64,000 nucleotides of DNA from Onchocerca volvulus (taxonomy: Eukaryota > Nematoda > Chromadorea > Rhabditida > Onchocercidae): positions 12,398,121 to 12,462,120 of the forward strand of contig HG738137.1 in the NCBI GenBank assembly GCA_000499405.2, given 5' to 3'. The notes under the pieces are model-generated. The model ran no database searches, was not told the DNA's origin, and saw only the letters and a program-made list of their open reading frames with translations. Positions 25,375-37,957 of this stretch are shown here, piece after piece (the first letter of the stretch is position 1; the number at the start of each line of letters is the position of its first letter). The position numbers and the translations under genes are program-made.

Positions 25375-28300
25375 TTAAATTCCGCCTCCTGAACGTAAGA
25401 CTGACACTGGCATCGGCTCGAATTCATCCAAATATCGTGCCAATCGATTTTGTGCTATTTGTCCACCTTTTAGTCCACTATATAGCTGAAATAATCGACA
25501 ACAATAAAAGAAACTGCTCGTATTATTATCATATTCGCATTACTGACATGTAAGTATATTTACAACAATTGATAAGAAGCTGAAATCATTTTTCTAACAA
25601 AAATCAATTACTCATTATTATTGAATGGTTACAACCAGATAATTAGCATGCTATATATTAAAATGCCTTATCGCTGATAGATATATTCTTAATAAGTGAA
25701 TAATTAAATATTAAAAATGGTTATAAGTAGAAAATAGTTAGCTAATTCAAAGTTAAAATCATAAATATTGATTACTGAAATAATAAACTCACTTGGAAAA
25801 ATTCATTAAGCTCAATTTCTCCATTTTTATTCAGATCAACTTCGTTGAGTAGCTCATGAAGCAAACTTTCATCTATTTTAGTATCATGTTTCTATAAAAA
25901 AAAAAGATGAATTGAATTTATCGAATGAAAAAAATTTAAAGAAATCTGATATTGCTTCTATTAAGGCGACGATTGAAGAATTTATAGTTGGATTCTAACT
26001 TGGCTTTAATAAAATTACGTCCACAATTCTTATACTTGCCAAATACACGAAGCTGTTATAAATAATACCATATAATGATTTAGAATGTAAGTTAGCACAT
26101 ACTTGGAAATGACGTCTAAGATCATTCAATGTTATATGTCCTTTGTTTTCCTTATCCAACGTTTTGAAACGTTCTCGGGCTGCTTGCATTTCTTCTGTTG
26201 TTAAACTGATTGGTACCGAGGAAAGTGATTTTTCGTGAGCATTTTGGCCCATCTCTACCTCAAGAAATGTTCGAGCCATATCCAGTTGCTTCTGAAATAG
26301 GCCAGTGTATGAGATACCAAATAAAGTGCTGCAAAAATATAGAAAATATATAATGTCACTTTATGATACTGTCAAATAAATTTTGCACTTAATCAGCTCA
26401 GTACATTCATCAATTCCGAATAATACATAAGATATTTCGCATATAATCGATATAATCGTAATAGATGTTGGGGTTTGCTTTCTTGTCGTTAATTTTTTTC
26501 GTGTTAAGAAAATTTTTTAAAGAGAGATGTGTTTAATTTTAAAGATTTAACAATTTTTTGACCATTACAAAAAAGTGAGCGTTTTTATTATCACCGAAAA
26601 CTATAAAGTACAAGTCCTGAAGTGAGAATAACTATCCCGTAATAATATATTTTAATATAATGTATGAATCATTACCTGTCAACATTAAATAAGTATCAAA
26701 AAAATGCGTACCTTTTTCTCTGCTGCTGACCAATTCAGTTCTTTACCCATAATATTTACAACCTTATCAAGAACTTCATATGCTGCATATGTATTCAGAA
26801 ATGCTAGACGTAAACGACGTGCAATTACGTCAACAGCAGTACAAGCATATTCTTTTATCGCATAATTCACCTAAAATAATGCACCTATTTTCCGTGCTTG
26901 TCAATAAATCAAAATATAGAATAAAATAAAACTTGAAAAGGAAAAATTATTGAATTAATCAATTAGTTGATCAAACGAAACTATTCAGTGGTTGGCACCA
27001 TCAAAAGTTTATGAATAATACTACTGATGAAGAGTATTTTTCTTGAAAAGACACGCGATAAAATGAATAATTGACTGCAACGACAATTCTTATAGATTGT
27101 AAAAGGAAAGAAAAACCTCTGCTTCAATATATATTTGGAAAGAAAAACCTCTGCTTCAATATAAGGAAATTCTGAATGCAGTCGATCACCAATAATTGGC
27201 CACCGTCTTCCAGTTATTTTCGACATTCTGGCAACTGCGAATGCTTTATCACCGTACGTTGTAGCCAGATGTTGTGCAACCTGAAATTTACTTTTTTAAA
27301 AAAAATCGATCAAGTTGAAATTTTTGAGAAAAAATATTTCCAAATTTCTTCGATTATTTCTTATTCCGATTATTTGTAAGCATTAAACATCGGTGAAATC
27401 AAAAAAAAAAAAGAAGTTTTTTAAAAAGTATACATCCTCGTCGAGACCATAATCTTGCACAAGACGAATATACAATAATGGATCCCAGTTATGTGCTCCC
27501 TCAATTAATAGTCCAGCTGTAACACATTTTCGCAGTGGTTGTAAATTTGCAACTTCAATTACTTTATCCACTGTTTCTTCAGCCATATGCCTATATGTTG
27601 TCCATTTTCCACCTAAAATGCAAAATTATGGCTGAAAAAAAAAGACGAAATTAAATTTTTTACTAATTTATCTATGATCTACCAATAAAAACCATAACCA
27701 TCAGTGACAAGTGTCACGTTTCATGAAACTATGAAAATGATATGATTAAAATCTAATTTGTGGTACAGCCCCTCGGGAACAGTGTGTAGTCGCTATCAAG
27801 ATAAATCGATGAGAAATTTCAAACCTGCGATTGTCACCAATCCACTTTTTGAAACTTCGATGACATGGTTACGTGCCAATGATTTTGTATCATTTTTATT
27901 AGGATCTCTAACCAACGGCCTTAGACCTGACCAAGCACTCATTACATCACCTCTGCGAACTGAAATCAGTGTTGAAGATATTTCATCAGATATATAAAAA
28001 TTTGCCAAGTTAACATATTTCTGAAAGTTAAGTTTGAAATTTAAAACTGAATTTTACGAAAAATTTGAAAAATTCATACCGCTGACGTCTTTTGAAAGAT
28101 AATTCCTTATTTCTCGGAGAATGAATTCAATGTCGACATCACTTGGGGAAGGATGAAAAGTAAGCGGTACTGGTGCATCCGTTGTACCTGCTACGGTCAT
28201 ACGCTGCCACGGAAGGAAAAATATCACACGGCCATCACTTGTTGAAGGATCAAGCAACCCTGTCGACGATGGACTAAAATTTAGTGATGAAGTTTCATTT

Positions 28301-31300
28301 AAATTATTAAGCTTGGATTTCAATAACATAAATTAAGAACACAAATTGAAAAAGTAGCATAAACCGAAAGCAAAGTTGGAGCAATAATGAAAACAAAAGT
28401 TGGAATTAACGACGATAAAGAAAATACTTACTGAAATAATCAATAATAATGAATTTTGCACAAGTATTTGCATAGCTATAACATCTTTAACTTAACTAAC
28501 CTATAATATCCAGGAAGGACAATATGGACACCAGCCGATGGTTGACATATTGGTGTAGTGTCCGGATCGGCCATTAAACGAATTGAATCAGTGAAGGGAC
28601 CGGTAGCATTTACAACAGCTTTAGTCTGTACATCCCATTCTTCATTAGTTAACTGAAAGTGAAAAAAAAAATTAAATTTCATTGATTATTCTAAATTCAT
28701 CTCTATTAATCTTTGTGTCAATGCAACAAAGTGTTATTTATAACACATATATTATGCTAGAAACAATATATAAATTGGAGAAATCCGATTGATTTTTTTG
28801 CAAACATTTATTTGGTACTGATAATTTTATTTAGCTCAGTTTGGATCTATTAACAATTAATTTGAGAACTTCACTTTATCCTAATTTAAAGAAAGAAATT
28901 TTGGTTACACAAATGCACAAAATTTGACTTACCGTATCAACAACATGGGCACCGCATACCATACCTTCTGCATTTTTTAGCAGTTTGGTAACTTTGACAT
29001 GATTTATGGCTTTTGCGCCTTGACGTATTGCGGATAAAATTATAGCAATATTCATACGAGCATCATTATGTTGACCTGAAATGATAATATTTGATAACAG
29101 TACGGAAAAATCTTATCAGCTAATAAACGTAAATGCATTTTATAGAATAATAAATGTGTAAATTATTTACATAAATAATGTAATATTGATGGATTTTTAT
29201 TAAAAACTTACATTTCCATTTAGATATTGTTTAGTTTATATGTTTATTATTCTCTTAAATCTAATTCATTGCTATCTAAATCCATAAAGACAACAATAAT
29301 AATAAACGATTTCTTAAATAGAAATGTAAGTTCTTAATAAAAATCCATCAGTATTACATTATTTCTACACTATAAATAATTGCGAAGATTTGAAAACATT
29401 TTAAATTTCTTTTTTAAAATTTAAATTTATCAATCTATAACAGTCCTTTTAATATATTTATAAACTTTTTAATTTTGAGAAAAAATTTAAAACTAAATAT
29501 TCGGAAAATTATGAGACTGATACACATTAAATGTTTAATCAACTAACCATCATAATACATCAAAGCTCCAACCAATGATTCTTTCTTCAACATCGGGAAA
29601 AGCTCCAGTGCTTGATTCTTACTTATATAATAGGACTTCTTTAGCACTCGTGAACCGGAAACAATATCATATGCCTTAATACCAAGCCAGTAATATGGTA
29701 CTTGCCATAATCTGCAATATCATTTCATACATTTCACAAAGTTAAATACTGCTAGCAACTAATCATTTTATTTTGCTAACATAACAATATTTTGCTAACA
29801 AGATAATATTCTGATCTGAATATTACATCAGACTATAAGTAGGTTAAAATTAAGCAATCTGAGATACGGAATCATGATAGAATATGCATATTAGAAAATT
29901 CAAGTAAATTGTAAAAACATTGTTGCATAATAGCTATGCAAAAGAGTCAAATCGATACATCCACTAGAATGATCGATAAAATAATTCAGATCTGACAATT
30001 AATGTTATAGATATTTTTCTTACATTTTTTAAGTTAACTTGCTTTCATAAATAGATTGCATTGAATGATCTCATTGTCTTTTTTGAAATTCAGCTACGAA
30101 TTTCAGAGATTAACATTACACAACATTTTTTTTTTTTTGCTTATCTAATTAGCTCATTATTCCGAATATTCATATAAATAAAGTAATTATTGAATACTAA
30201 CTTATATTTATTGCATGTATAGAAACTTATTAATTCTACTATAAAATAATTTGAAGCAATTAAATAAAATTTATTATGGAAAATTTTACTTGTAAATAGG
30301 CAACATAATTGGTAATGCATATGCTAGATGAGGAGCACAATGAATAAGATTAGCACGCTCGAATAAAGCTTCCTTAACCATTCGATACTGTTCGATATCC
30401 AAACCAAATATTGCTGCTTGAAGATACCGTACACCACCATGGATCAATTTTGTACTTCGTGAACTGGTACCACTCGAGAAATCATCCAATTCAACTAAGG
30501 CTGTTTTGAGACCTGCAAAATTTGCAATGCATTTTTAAAATTTCTTTTGTCAAATTCACGAATAAAAATTTTTGATTTTTTTGTAATTTTTGAACAGAAA
30601 TATAGATTCTACATTTTTTTTATACAAAAAAGAAAAGGGAAATTTAGTTAATGGAAGTAAAATTAAAATGAATGTAACAATATGATAAATATATCCGAAA
30701 ACTTTTCTTAAAAATTTAAAACTTTCTCCTACTCTATCCTCAAAGAGTATCTTAATTCTCTAAATTAAATCATATTCAAAGTGATGAAATTTCAAAAATA
30801 AATAAATAAGTAAAATTATAGTGAATATATAAAATTACGAATAAAACCAATTAATGTTAATCTAACTTATAATATCGACTTCTAACTTCTTTGTAACTTT
30901 CAATAAATTCTACTATCAAAATCAAATGAAAACCGTGGGATCACACGGTAGCACAAGTTTTCGAACATTTAAACGTAAAAAAGAAGAGAATAAAATAAAT
31001 TAGTTTCATTTCTCACTTATTATTCATTTATTTATACCTCGAGTTTGCGCATCCAAAGCAACGCCAGCACCAGTAGCACCACCGCCAATTACCAGGATAT
31101 CGAATTTGTCATTTTTGAGCGACTGAATAGCAGAATTATAAAATTTTCTACCAATTAAACAAAAAAAAAAAGAATATTTTGAAATAATTTAATAAAGAAT
31201 TAATTTAAAATTTTTTAAATAAGATTCATCTATAATATAGCTATAACTTCATCTAGCTAATAAATATAATATCATATCAAAATATGGAAAAAATAGGCGA

Positions 31301-31942
31301 TTTTTGTAAAAATTAATGAGATTTACAAATATATAAACATATATCTAAATCTTTTCTTTTTTTTAAAGCCATTGCATTTCCGGCCCAATTTAACGCGTTA
31401 ATAGTATGAAACATACATGGATTAAATCTTTCCGCGTAGGTAATTGTCCAGAAAGTCGTTTGTTAAGTTGGATGTGAATGTCGCTATTATCGGCCTGTAA
31501 TAGATATTTTCATTAAAAATTTGTAATTAAAGAATTAAAATGAGTTGAAAGAGTTTCAGAGATGAAAAAAATAAACTTGAAAATTTTGAAACGAATGAGT
31601 GTGAAATGCTAATTATTATTAGAAGATTAATGCAATCTATTCAAATATAATCAAAAATAATAGTGTGCATTGAACAAAAGTTAACTTTTGTTAAAAGAAT
31701 TATTGAAGTGGAAAAAAAAGTTTTTTTTTTTTTTTTTTTTTGGAATTAATTCGTCAGCAAATTGCGAAATGATTTCTTTTTTTTTTTAAATAATTTACCA
31801 AAACTTTACGAAAACGAGTTGATCCATCTAAATCACTTTGTAATAATGAAAATGCTGCTGTAATTGCTATACCACTGCCACCAATGATAAGTAAACGTCG
31901 TAGATTGGCAACAGAAAATATTTGCACACGCCATGATACCAT
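25375..31942 (-). CDS. Mitochondrial FAD-dependent glycerol-3-phosphate dehydrogenase
   Basis: Oxidises glycerol-3-phosphate to dihydroxyacetone phosphate at the inner mitochondrial membrane and passes electrons to quinone (glycerol-phosphate shuttle). Exons, 5' to 3' on the minus strand: 31942-31799, 31494-31417, 31122-31038, 30512-30290, 29711-29548, 29075-28933, 28652-28501, 28273-28080, 27959-27825, 27612-27434, 27280-27149, 26870-26712, 26291-26103, 25891-25793, 25485-25375. All phases agree; 728 residues, the usual animal length. It shows an N-terminal hydrophobic segment (LLIIGGSGIAITAAF), the FAD motif VIGGGATGAG (about residue 85), IHGGVRYL (about 127), QPSAGVHIV and GGKWTTYR (about 440), then two EF-hands near the C-terminus. 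The second EF loop (DLNKNGEIELNE) is canonical; the first (DKENKGHITLND) is weaker. Calcium activation is known for animal enzymes and is inferred here. An acceptor 42 bases upstream of the ATG suggests a 5'UTR exon or trans-splicing. Confidence 0.97.
27105..27163. repeat. 32-bp tandem duplication spanning a 5' splice site
   Basis: A 27-base identical block occurs at 27105-27131 and 27137-27163, offset by 32 bases. On the minus strand it covers the last 15 bases of a dehydrogenase exon plus the GTTTTTC donor, so a second, identical exon-end/donor sits 32 bases into the intron. Confidence 0.9.
29173..29364. mobile_element. 192-bp foldback (MITE-like) element in a dehydrogenase intron
   Basis: The left arm (29173-29216) and the right arm (ending at 29364) are inverted copies of about 44 bases, with two or three mismatches by eye, both beginning AAATAATGTAATA from the outer ends. 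The pairing continues weakly inward through TTATTATT/AATAATAA. There is no coding capacity and no clear target-site duplication. It lies in the intron between 29075 and 29548, so it does not break the gene. Confidence 0.7.
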
Positions 31943-33285
31943 CACGTCGTTCTGAATAATAGAATAATTATAATTATTCCAAACCTGAAAAAATAATTTG
32001 AAAAAAAAAAAAAAAAATTTCTTTTTTCTCAAAAATTTGTTTTTCTTTAATAGATATGAATAGAACGATATTACAAAATTAATAGATTAGTACTATAAAA
32101 TAAATAGTCTGCTGCTACAACATAAACAGGATGAATACTATAAGAGGTTATTTAATGTTAATTCATGAAATTTTCTATCTACAACTACACATGAAACATC
32201 AAATTTGAATTAATAAATATCATTTTTAATTTTTTCAAAATTTTATAAATTTTAATAGAATCAATGAATCTGCAAAAATCAAATTCATAAATTGCATATA
32301 ATCTTAAATTCCGAATTTCTAAGAATGTGATATCGAAAAACTCGCAAAACACATAAAATACTGATTTCCGTCATTTCATTTATGAAGTATTGGAAAATTT
32401 ACAAATAATATATATGCAAAAATTTCGAAAAGAACTAACTGTGAGAGACCAAAAAAATTCACAAATTATACATGTATATAGGCTTGAATTCCGGATATTC
32501 AAGGATATAATTATCTAATTACCGAAGAATCAAAATGCAATTCAATTGAACAATGCAATTTTATGGGCAATTATTTCAAAACGCAATAACTGGAGTAACT
32601 GCCCATAATTTAATGATACAATCTTCGAATAATATACGATGTAACGAAAGTAATAAAAAAAAAGTAATACTATATTGTGCAAAAAGTGCAAAAATTTTTT
32701 TCTTTTAAATTTTTAAATTGACTGCTGAAATTAGATATAATTTTTTAAAAGTGTTTGATTGGACTACGCACATCATAATCTTTGGCCTCTTAAAGGTGAC
32801 TAAAATCAAAAAGCAGAAATTAAAAAATTTATTAGTCATTAAAATGAGAAAGAGAAAAAAAAAAGAAGTAAAAAGTAGGAATGATTAATGCAATTTAAAA
32901 TTTTTCATCATTTCCACTTCTATTTCTTCTTCTTACTATTATTTATTAATTTTATAATTACCATATTTAATTTTATTCAACAATTTTTTTCAATAGTAAG
33001 ACAGTAATATTTATTATATTATGAATTACTGCTATTTTTTTTATAATCATGCCTAATGATGAATGTATACATATACTACGAAAGATGATAATAATAATTT
33101 ATCTAATAATTATTTTGTAATTTCTAATCATTTAAAAAGCAATTAAAGTTTGTTTTTTCTTTTTTTTTTTTAAATCAATAATTAAATATTTAATGATAAA
33201 AGTATTAATAGAATATAATTTTGCTCCATGAGAAACTGGAATTGCAAATATTTAAAAAAAAAAATGATAAAATGCATATTTAAAA

Positions 33286-33465
33286 AATGACGAAATACTT
33301 CGAAAAAAAGGAAGCAAAATATTGAAAAACAGTAGAATGCTGAAAAAATAATAAAATATTAAAGAATGATGAAATACTGAAAAATAATGAAATATTTAAA
33401 AAATAATAAAATACTGAAAAATAATAAAATGCTGAAAAATCATAAAAACTGAAAAATAATCGAAA
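33286..33465. repeat. About 18-bp A-rich tandem repeat
   Basis: Loose repeats of AAATACTGAAAAATAAT recur roughly every 17-20 bases, with drift at both ends. Confidence 0.7.
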
Positions 33466-34250
33466 GAAAAAAACTTCAGAATTTTTGAAAATTTTATGGT
33501 GAAGCTAATTGAAATCACATCGCACAGCGATGGAACAAAAAAGAACGACAAAAGAAGGAAAGAAAAAAATTGGAAAAAGTGCTGTATTGTGAAAAGTGAA
33601 AAACTACTGAAAAAGCTAAATTAGTAACAAATATAATTTAAAAAAAAAAAAAAAAAATCCTAAGCTATAAAGAGATATACCTAACCATTGAAATATTGAA
33701 AATAATAAAATTCTGATAAATACTGTCATACCAATGTGTAAAATATCAATTAAGAGTAATAAAATTATAATATGAACATAAAATTTCTAAAATTTACCAA
33801 AAAACAAAAAAAGAGAAATAATCCAATTATTCCACTATCTACTTTAATGTATTTTTTTAAAGATAAATTCAAATCCACTTAACTAATTATTTAAATTACT
33901 TCATAATTAAGTAATTAATCAAGTAAAGTACTTAAATGATGTAGGAAATCGTAAAATATTCACTTCTCATCATTGCTTACTTTTTTTTTCTATCCCCTAA
34001 AGAGAAATGACAATCTTTCCACCATTGTCACTTTTCATTTCTAAACTAATCCTAATAATAGGCTAAGGAACGATTTGCGAAGTCAAAATCGCGTGAAATG
34101 TAATAAAAACTTTTCGATTGATTGCATGTTTACATGAAATCATTCAACAGTACTTTCTGCTCAAAAATAATGATGATGAGATAGAATAGGGCTTGCACGT
34201 TGATTGAAACCATCTATCAAAGTGATGTAAGATCAATCTAGTTACATACT

Positions 34251-34400
34251 CACATGTCAAACACATTTATACACACATACACATACACACATACGAAAAT
34301 ATCCTCATGCACTGGGTTGTGTGTTTATATACTTATGTGTAAAGACAGAAGTTCACATAACCACCTACGCATGCACGCATGCACAGATGCACGCACCACT
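34251..34400. repeat. CA/CATA-rich microsatellite region
   Basis: Imperfect CACATA and GCATGCAC units. The open frame through it is His/Thr low-complexity. Confidence 0.7.
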
Positions 34401-34674
34401 AATTACATTTGTGTGAAAAATACATGGATACACATCGAATGCAAGCATAAACATGTGTCACTCTGGATGTATCATATGTATGTCTAATTCATGCAAGTTC
34501 ATGCACGAAAAACACAAAATGTTTACACGTACGTCTTTACACGTACGTCATTCACGCAAATATTCATACTTAGTCTATTTTGATTGAGCGTAATAAATGC
34601 ACATGCCATTTTTTTAAAAAAAAGAAAAATATATATCATTAGGTGATAAAAGGTGATAATCTTTAATCTTAAAC

Positions 34675-34680
<6 letters not shown>

Positions 34681-34712
<32 letters not shown>

Positions 34713-34788
34713 AGCACGCTTCAAGGAGAATGCAAAACATCATAATACATTGGGCGAATTTTCTCATTATATATATATATATATATAT
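34681..34788. repeat. Two AT dinucleotide runs
   Basis: AT runs occupy about 34681-34710 and 34767-34788, separated by 56 bases of mixed sequence. Confidence 0.85.
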
Positions 34789-35562
34789 GTATTAAATGCT
34801 AAAATTATTCATTGCTATGGATTTTGATTAAGAAATAGAACAAAATATTTAATATAATGAGAAATTTTATTAAGCAAATTGTTAATGCATTGAATAAGGT
34901 TAAATATTAAAGAAAATAAGCAAATTATAAAAATTAAAATATGGAAAAAAGAATAATTTAGTGGAGAAATAATAAGCAGTAAGGAATAATGAATGATTAA
35001 AAAGCAATGAATAATAAATGAGGCATAATAAAGGATGTTGAATAATGATTGATTACTAAAATGGGAATGATGATAAGCAAATGGTAAACATAAAATATAA
35101 AATAAAGAAATGATATAACGGCGGAATAATAATAATAAAGAATAATGAATGACTAAAAATTAAGGAATAAGGAATGAAGTATAATAAAGGATAAAGAATA
35201 AATAATGATAAGAGATAATATGTGATAAGGAATCAGGATAAGTTATGAGATGTGAAAACAGGAAGTATTGCAGGATTTTATCATCCATCTAAAGTTTTCT
35301 CCATTTTTTATCAAATTTGAAGATTTACAAAAGGAAAGGAGATAATAAGCATGAAATCTAAAACATTTCAGATAATTTTTTGACAGCTGGAACAACGATA
35401 GGAAGATGAAAAAGGATGATGGGGCAAATTCCCAAGTGATCCGGTAAATAGGAAAATCGAGAGAAAGCTTTGTGCTAGTTAAGGAAAAGTTTTCACTAAT
35501 ATTTTAAAAAAGTTAAAAAAAAAATTTGTTCTCACATTCTTTTGAATGTATCAAAGAATTAG

Positions 35563-35586
35563 TTAATTAATTAATTAATTAATTAA
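35563..35586. repeat. AATT tetranucleotide repeat
   Basis: Five to six consecutive TTAA/AATT units. Confidence 0.85.
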
Positions 35587-35881
35587 GGCAAAAAATTATT
35601 CAGATTTTGGTTTAATGGTTTGATCAAGCTTTCAACAATGAAAATTAAATGAAAGAAATATTTTGGAGAGCAACCATACCAAAACAAAATTGATTGAAGC
35701 AATAGTTGTTGCTTTCAAAGAACAGCATTATTTATAAATAATAAATGAACAAATAAATATTTAAATAACTGATTACAATAGATAAATCAGATAATAAACA
35801 AATTAATAATAATTGTTGGCAAAATGATGGGAAATTTTGTCACTATTTGAAATTAAGGTGAGGAGAAAAAAATGGCAATTA

Positions 35882-35941
35882 ATTGATAACTGATAAATAA
35901 TATTACCTGATAACTGATAAATAATTGATAACTGATAAATA
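35882..35941. repeat. Three-copy TGATAACTGATAAATAAT repeat
   Basis: Three near-identical copies of an 18-base core, with a short interruption between the first and second. Confidence 0.8.
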
Positions 35942-37943
35942 GTACTACGCATTTATAATATTTCAGTCTTTTTTTCGAATAAAATTTATCCTATAAAAAT
36001 CATTTTATATTTTTAATATAATATATAAGAAATAAAAACAAAAAATATATTTATATGAAAAGTTCAATCATAAATGCAAAAATAGAAAATAGAAAAAAGG
36101 AAAAAAGAATTAAAGGATGAAAAGAGAAAGGTAAAAAAAAAAGTGTGAAAAAGGAAAAATGACAAAAATTGTACAAATATAAAAGAAAAAGAAAATAATC
36201 CTGACCATTTTAAGATATGATAAAATGTTTGTTATATAAAATAGATACGGGAAAAGAAAAAGAAGGAAAAGAAAGAAAATGAGAGGGAAAAAAAAGTAAG
36301 AAGGAAATGAGGGATGAAATGAGAATGAATAAATTATCTGAATCCCGAAAAATAGTAATAATCATTTTAAGATATGATAAATTGGTTTGCTATAAATATG
36401 TAAAAAGAAAAAATAAGAGGAATGAAAAGGAAAAAATAAAGAAAAAAGTTCAAAAAAGTTTAAAAAAGTTAAAAGAGTTGTATAAATATGTCAAAAAAAG
36501 AAAAAAAATGAATAGTAATAATAGATAAGGAAAAGGAAGAAAATAAGAAATGAAAAAATGTAAATAAAACATGAATATTTGATTTGATTTGTTTGATTAT
36601 TAATAATGTATGAAGTTTTTCCATTTTTTTCTTCTTGAACAAATAGTTGGACGGGTGGATGAGTGCTTTAGAAGAACGAATTTTTGCAAAAAAAGTTTAT
36701 GAAAGAAATGATAGGCGGAATGATACGATGATAAGCTTTAACTCTTCATGTGATCATTTCTATTTTTCATTTTCGCAAATTTTTTCCTTGTCTTCTTTTA
36801 TTTTATTTCAATTCGTTTCATTTTATCTATTACTACTTGAAAAAAAAAAAAAAAGAAAAGAAAAATTAGAAGTAAAAGAGGAAAAGGAAAAGGAAATTTT
36901 TGATGATTAAACTTTATAATTTTTTTATGAAAAAATTTTTTTTGATAAAAAAAAAAATTTTAACATTTTTTTTTCATTAAATATATAATCTCTTATCAAT
37001 AATCAAATTTTTATCATTTCATTTTAGCTTTTTCATGCACGCAACATTTTCGTTTCTTCTTTTCAAAAATAAACTGACTATTTCTTTTTCGTTTTTTTTT
37101 TTTTTTTTTTTTCAATTAAAAACTTTGTTTTGTTTTTTTTTATTTCAACTTTCTTTTATCCATTTTTTAGCTTCATTTTTCGTCTTTGTTTTCATTTAAT
37201 GACTTATTTTTGTGTATATATATATTTTATAAAAAATAGATAAATTTGAGTTTTCCTCTTCTTCTTTTTTATTAATTAAAAAAAAATTTTTTTTTTTCTA
37301 TTTACAATTTTCCTGCGAAAATTTCTTGTTTTGCAAAATCACCACAAAATTAATGAGAAAAGAGACATGAAAGTAAAATGATAAGGTAAAAATCTTGAAC
37401 AAATAATTTTGATTATATGTGAAATAAATTTCAAATAAATATTAATTATGTATGAAGCGAATCTCGAATAAATCCCAATTATGTATAGGAACATATTTTT
37501 GTACCTTTCAAAAAACAGTGGGATATTAAAAATAAAATAAATTTAATAAGAAATATGTAGGAAATAAGAAAAATTTAGCAACTTTAATCGGACAATAAAA
37601 TAAGATTTAATATTTTTTTTTTTGATATCTGATAATGTGTAACTAATTCTTTGCTGTGTAATTAGTAATTTTTTTTTATTAATTACAAAAAACCGATCAA
37701 AACTTTTTTTTTACATTTATTTTCATAAATTATGTATGAATATTGTGTTAAATTTCCAATTTTTCCAAACAAAAAAAAAAAAAAAGAGGCAATCTGAAAA
37801 TATTAAGCAAATTCGTTGTGCTTTCAAATTAAATTTCAAACAATCCAGAGAATTTGATAGAATTTATTATTTTAGTAATGCTAATTTACATATTAATTAC
37901 ATTTTAATTTATTAATTCTTAACTTATTATAATTACTATAACA

Positions 37944-37953
37944 ATTTGTTTAG
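37944..37953 (+). promoter_or_regulatory. Candidate trans-splice/leader acceptor of the IQGAP gene
   Basis: A TTTGTTTAG acceptor ends 4 bases upstream of the IQGAP start codon. In nematodes such a close upstream acceptor is typical of spliced-leader addition. No spliced-leader sequence can be seen in genomic DNA, so this is inference. Confidence 0.45.
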
Positions 37954-37957
37954 TTGA

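Larger units (their letters stand above)
31943..37943. other. Intergenic region between divergent dehydrogenase and IQGAP genes
   Basis: About 6 kb separate two divergently transcribed genes, so both promoters should lie here. It is extremely A-rich on the plus strand, with several short tandem repeats listed separately. A pair of related about 37-base segments at about 36203 and 36361 (ATTTTAAGATATGATAAA core) is a local duplication. Open frames at 36307-36528 and 36647-36910 are Lys/Glu low-complexity and not credible genes. Confidence 0.6.

Noticed and set aside
36307..36910. Lys/Glu-rich open frames
   Set aside because: They are translations of A-rich low-complexity sequence; the composition alone explains them.
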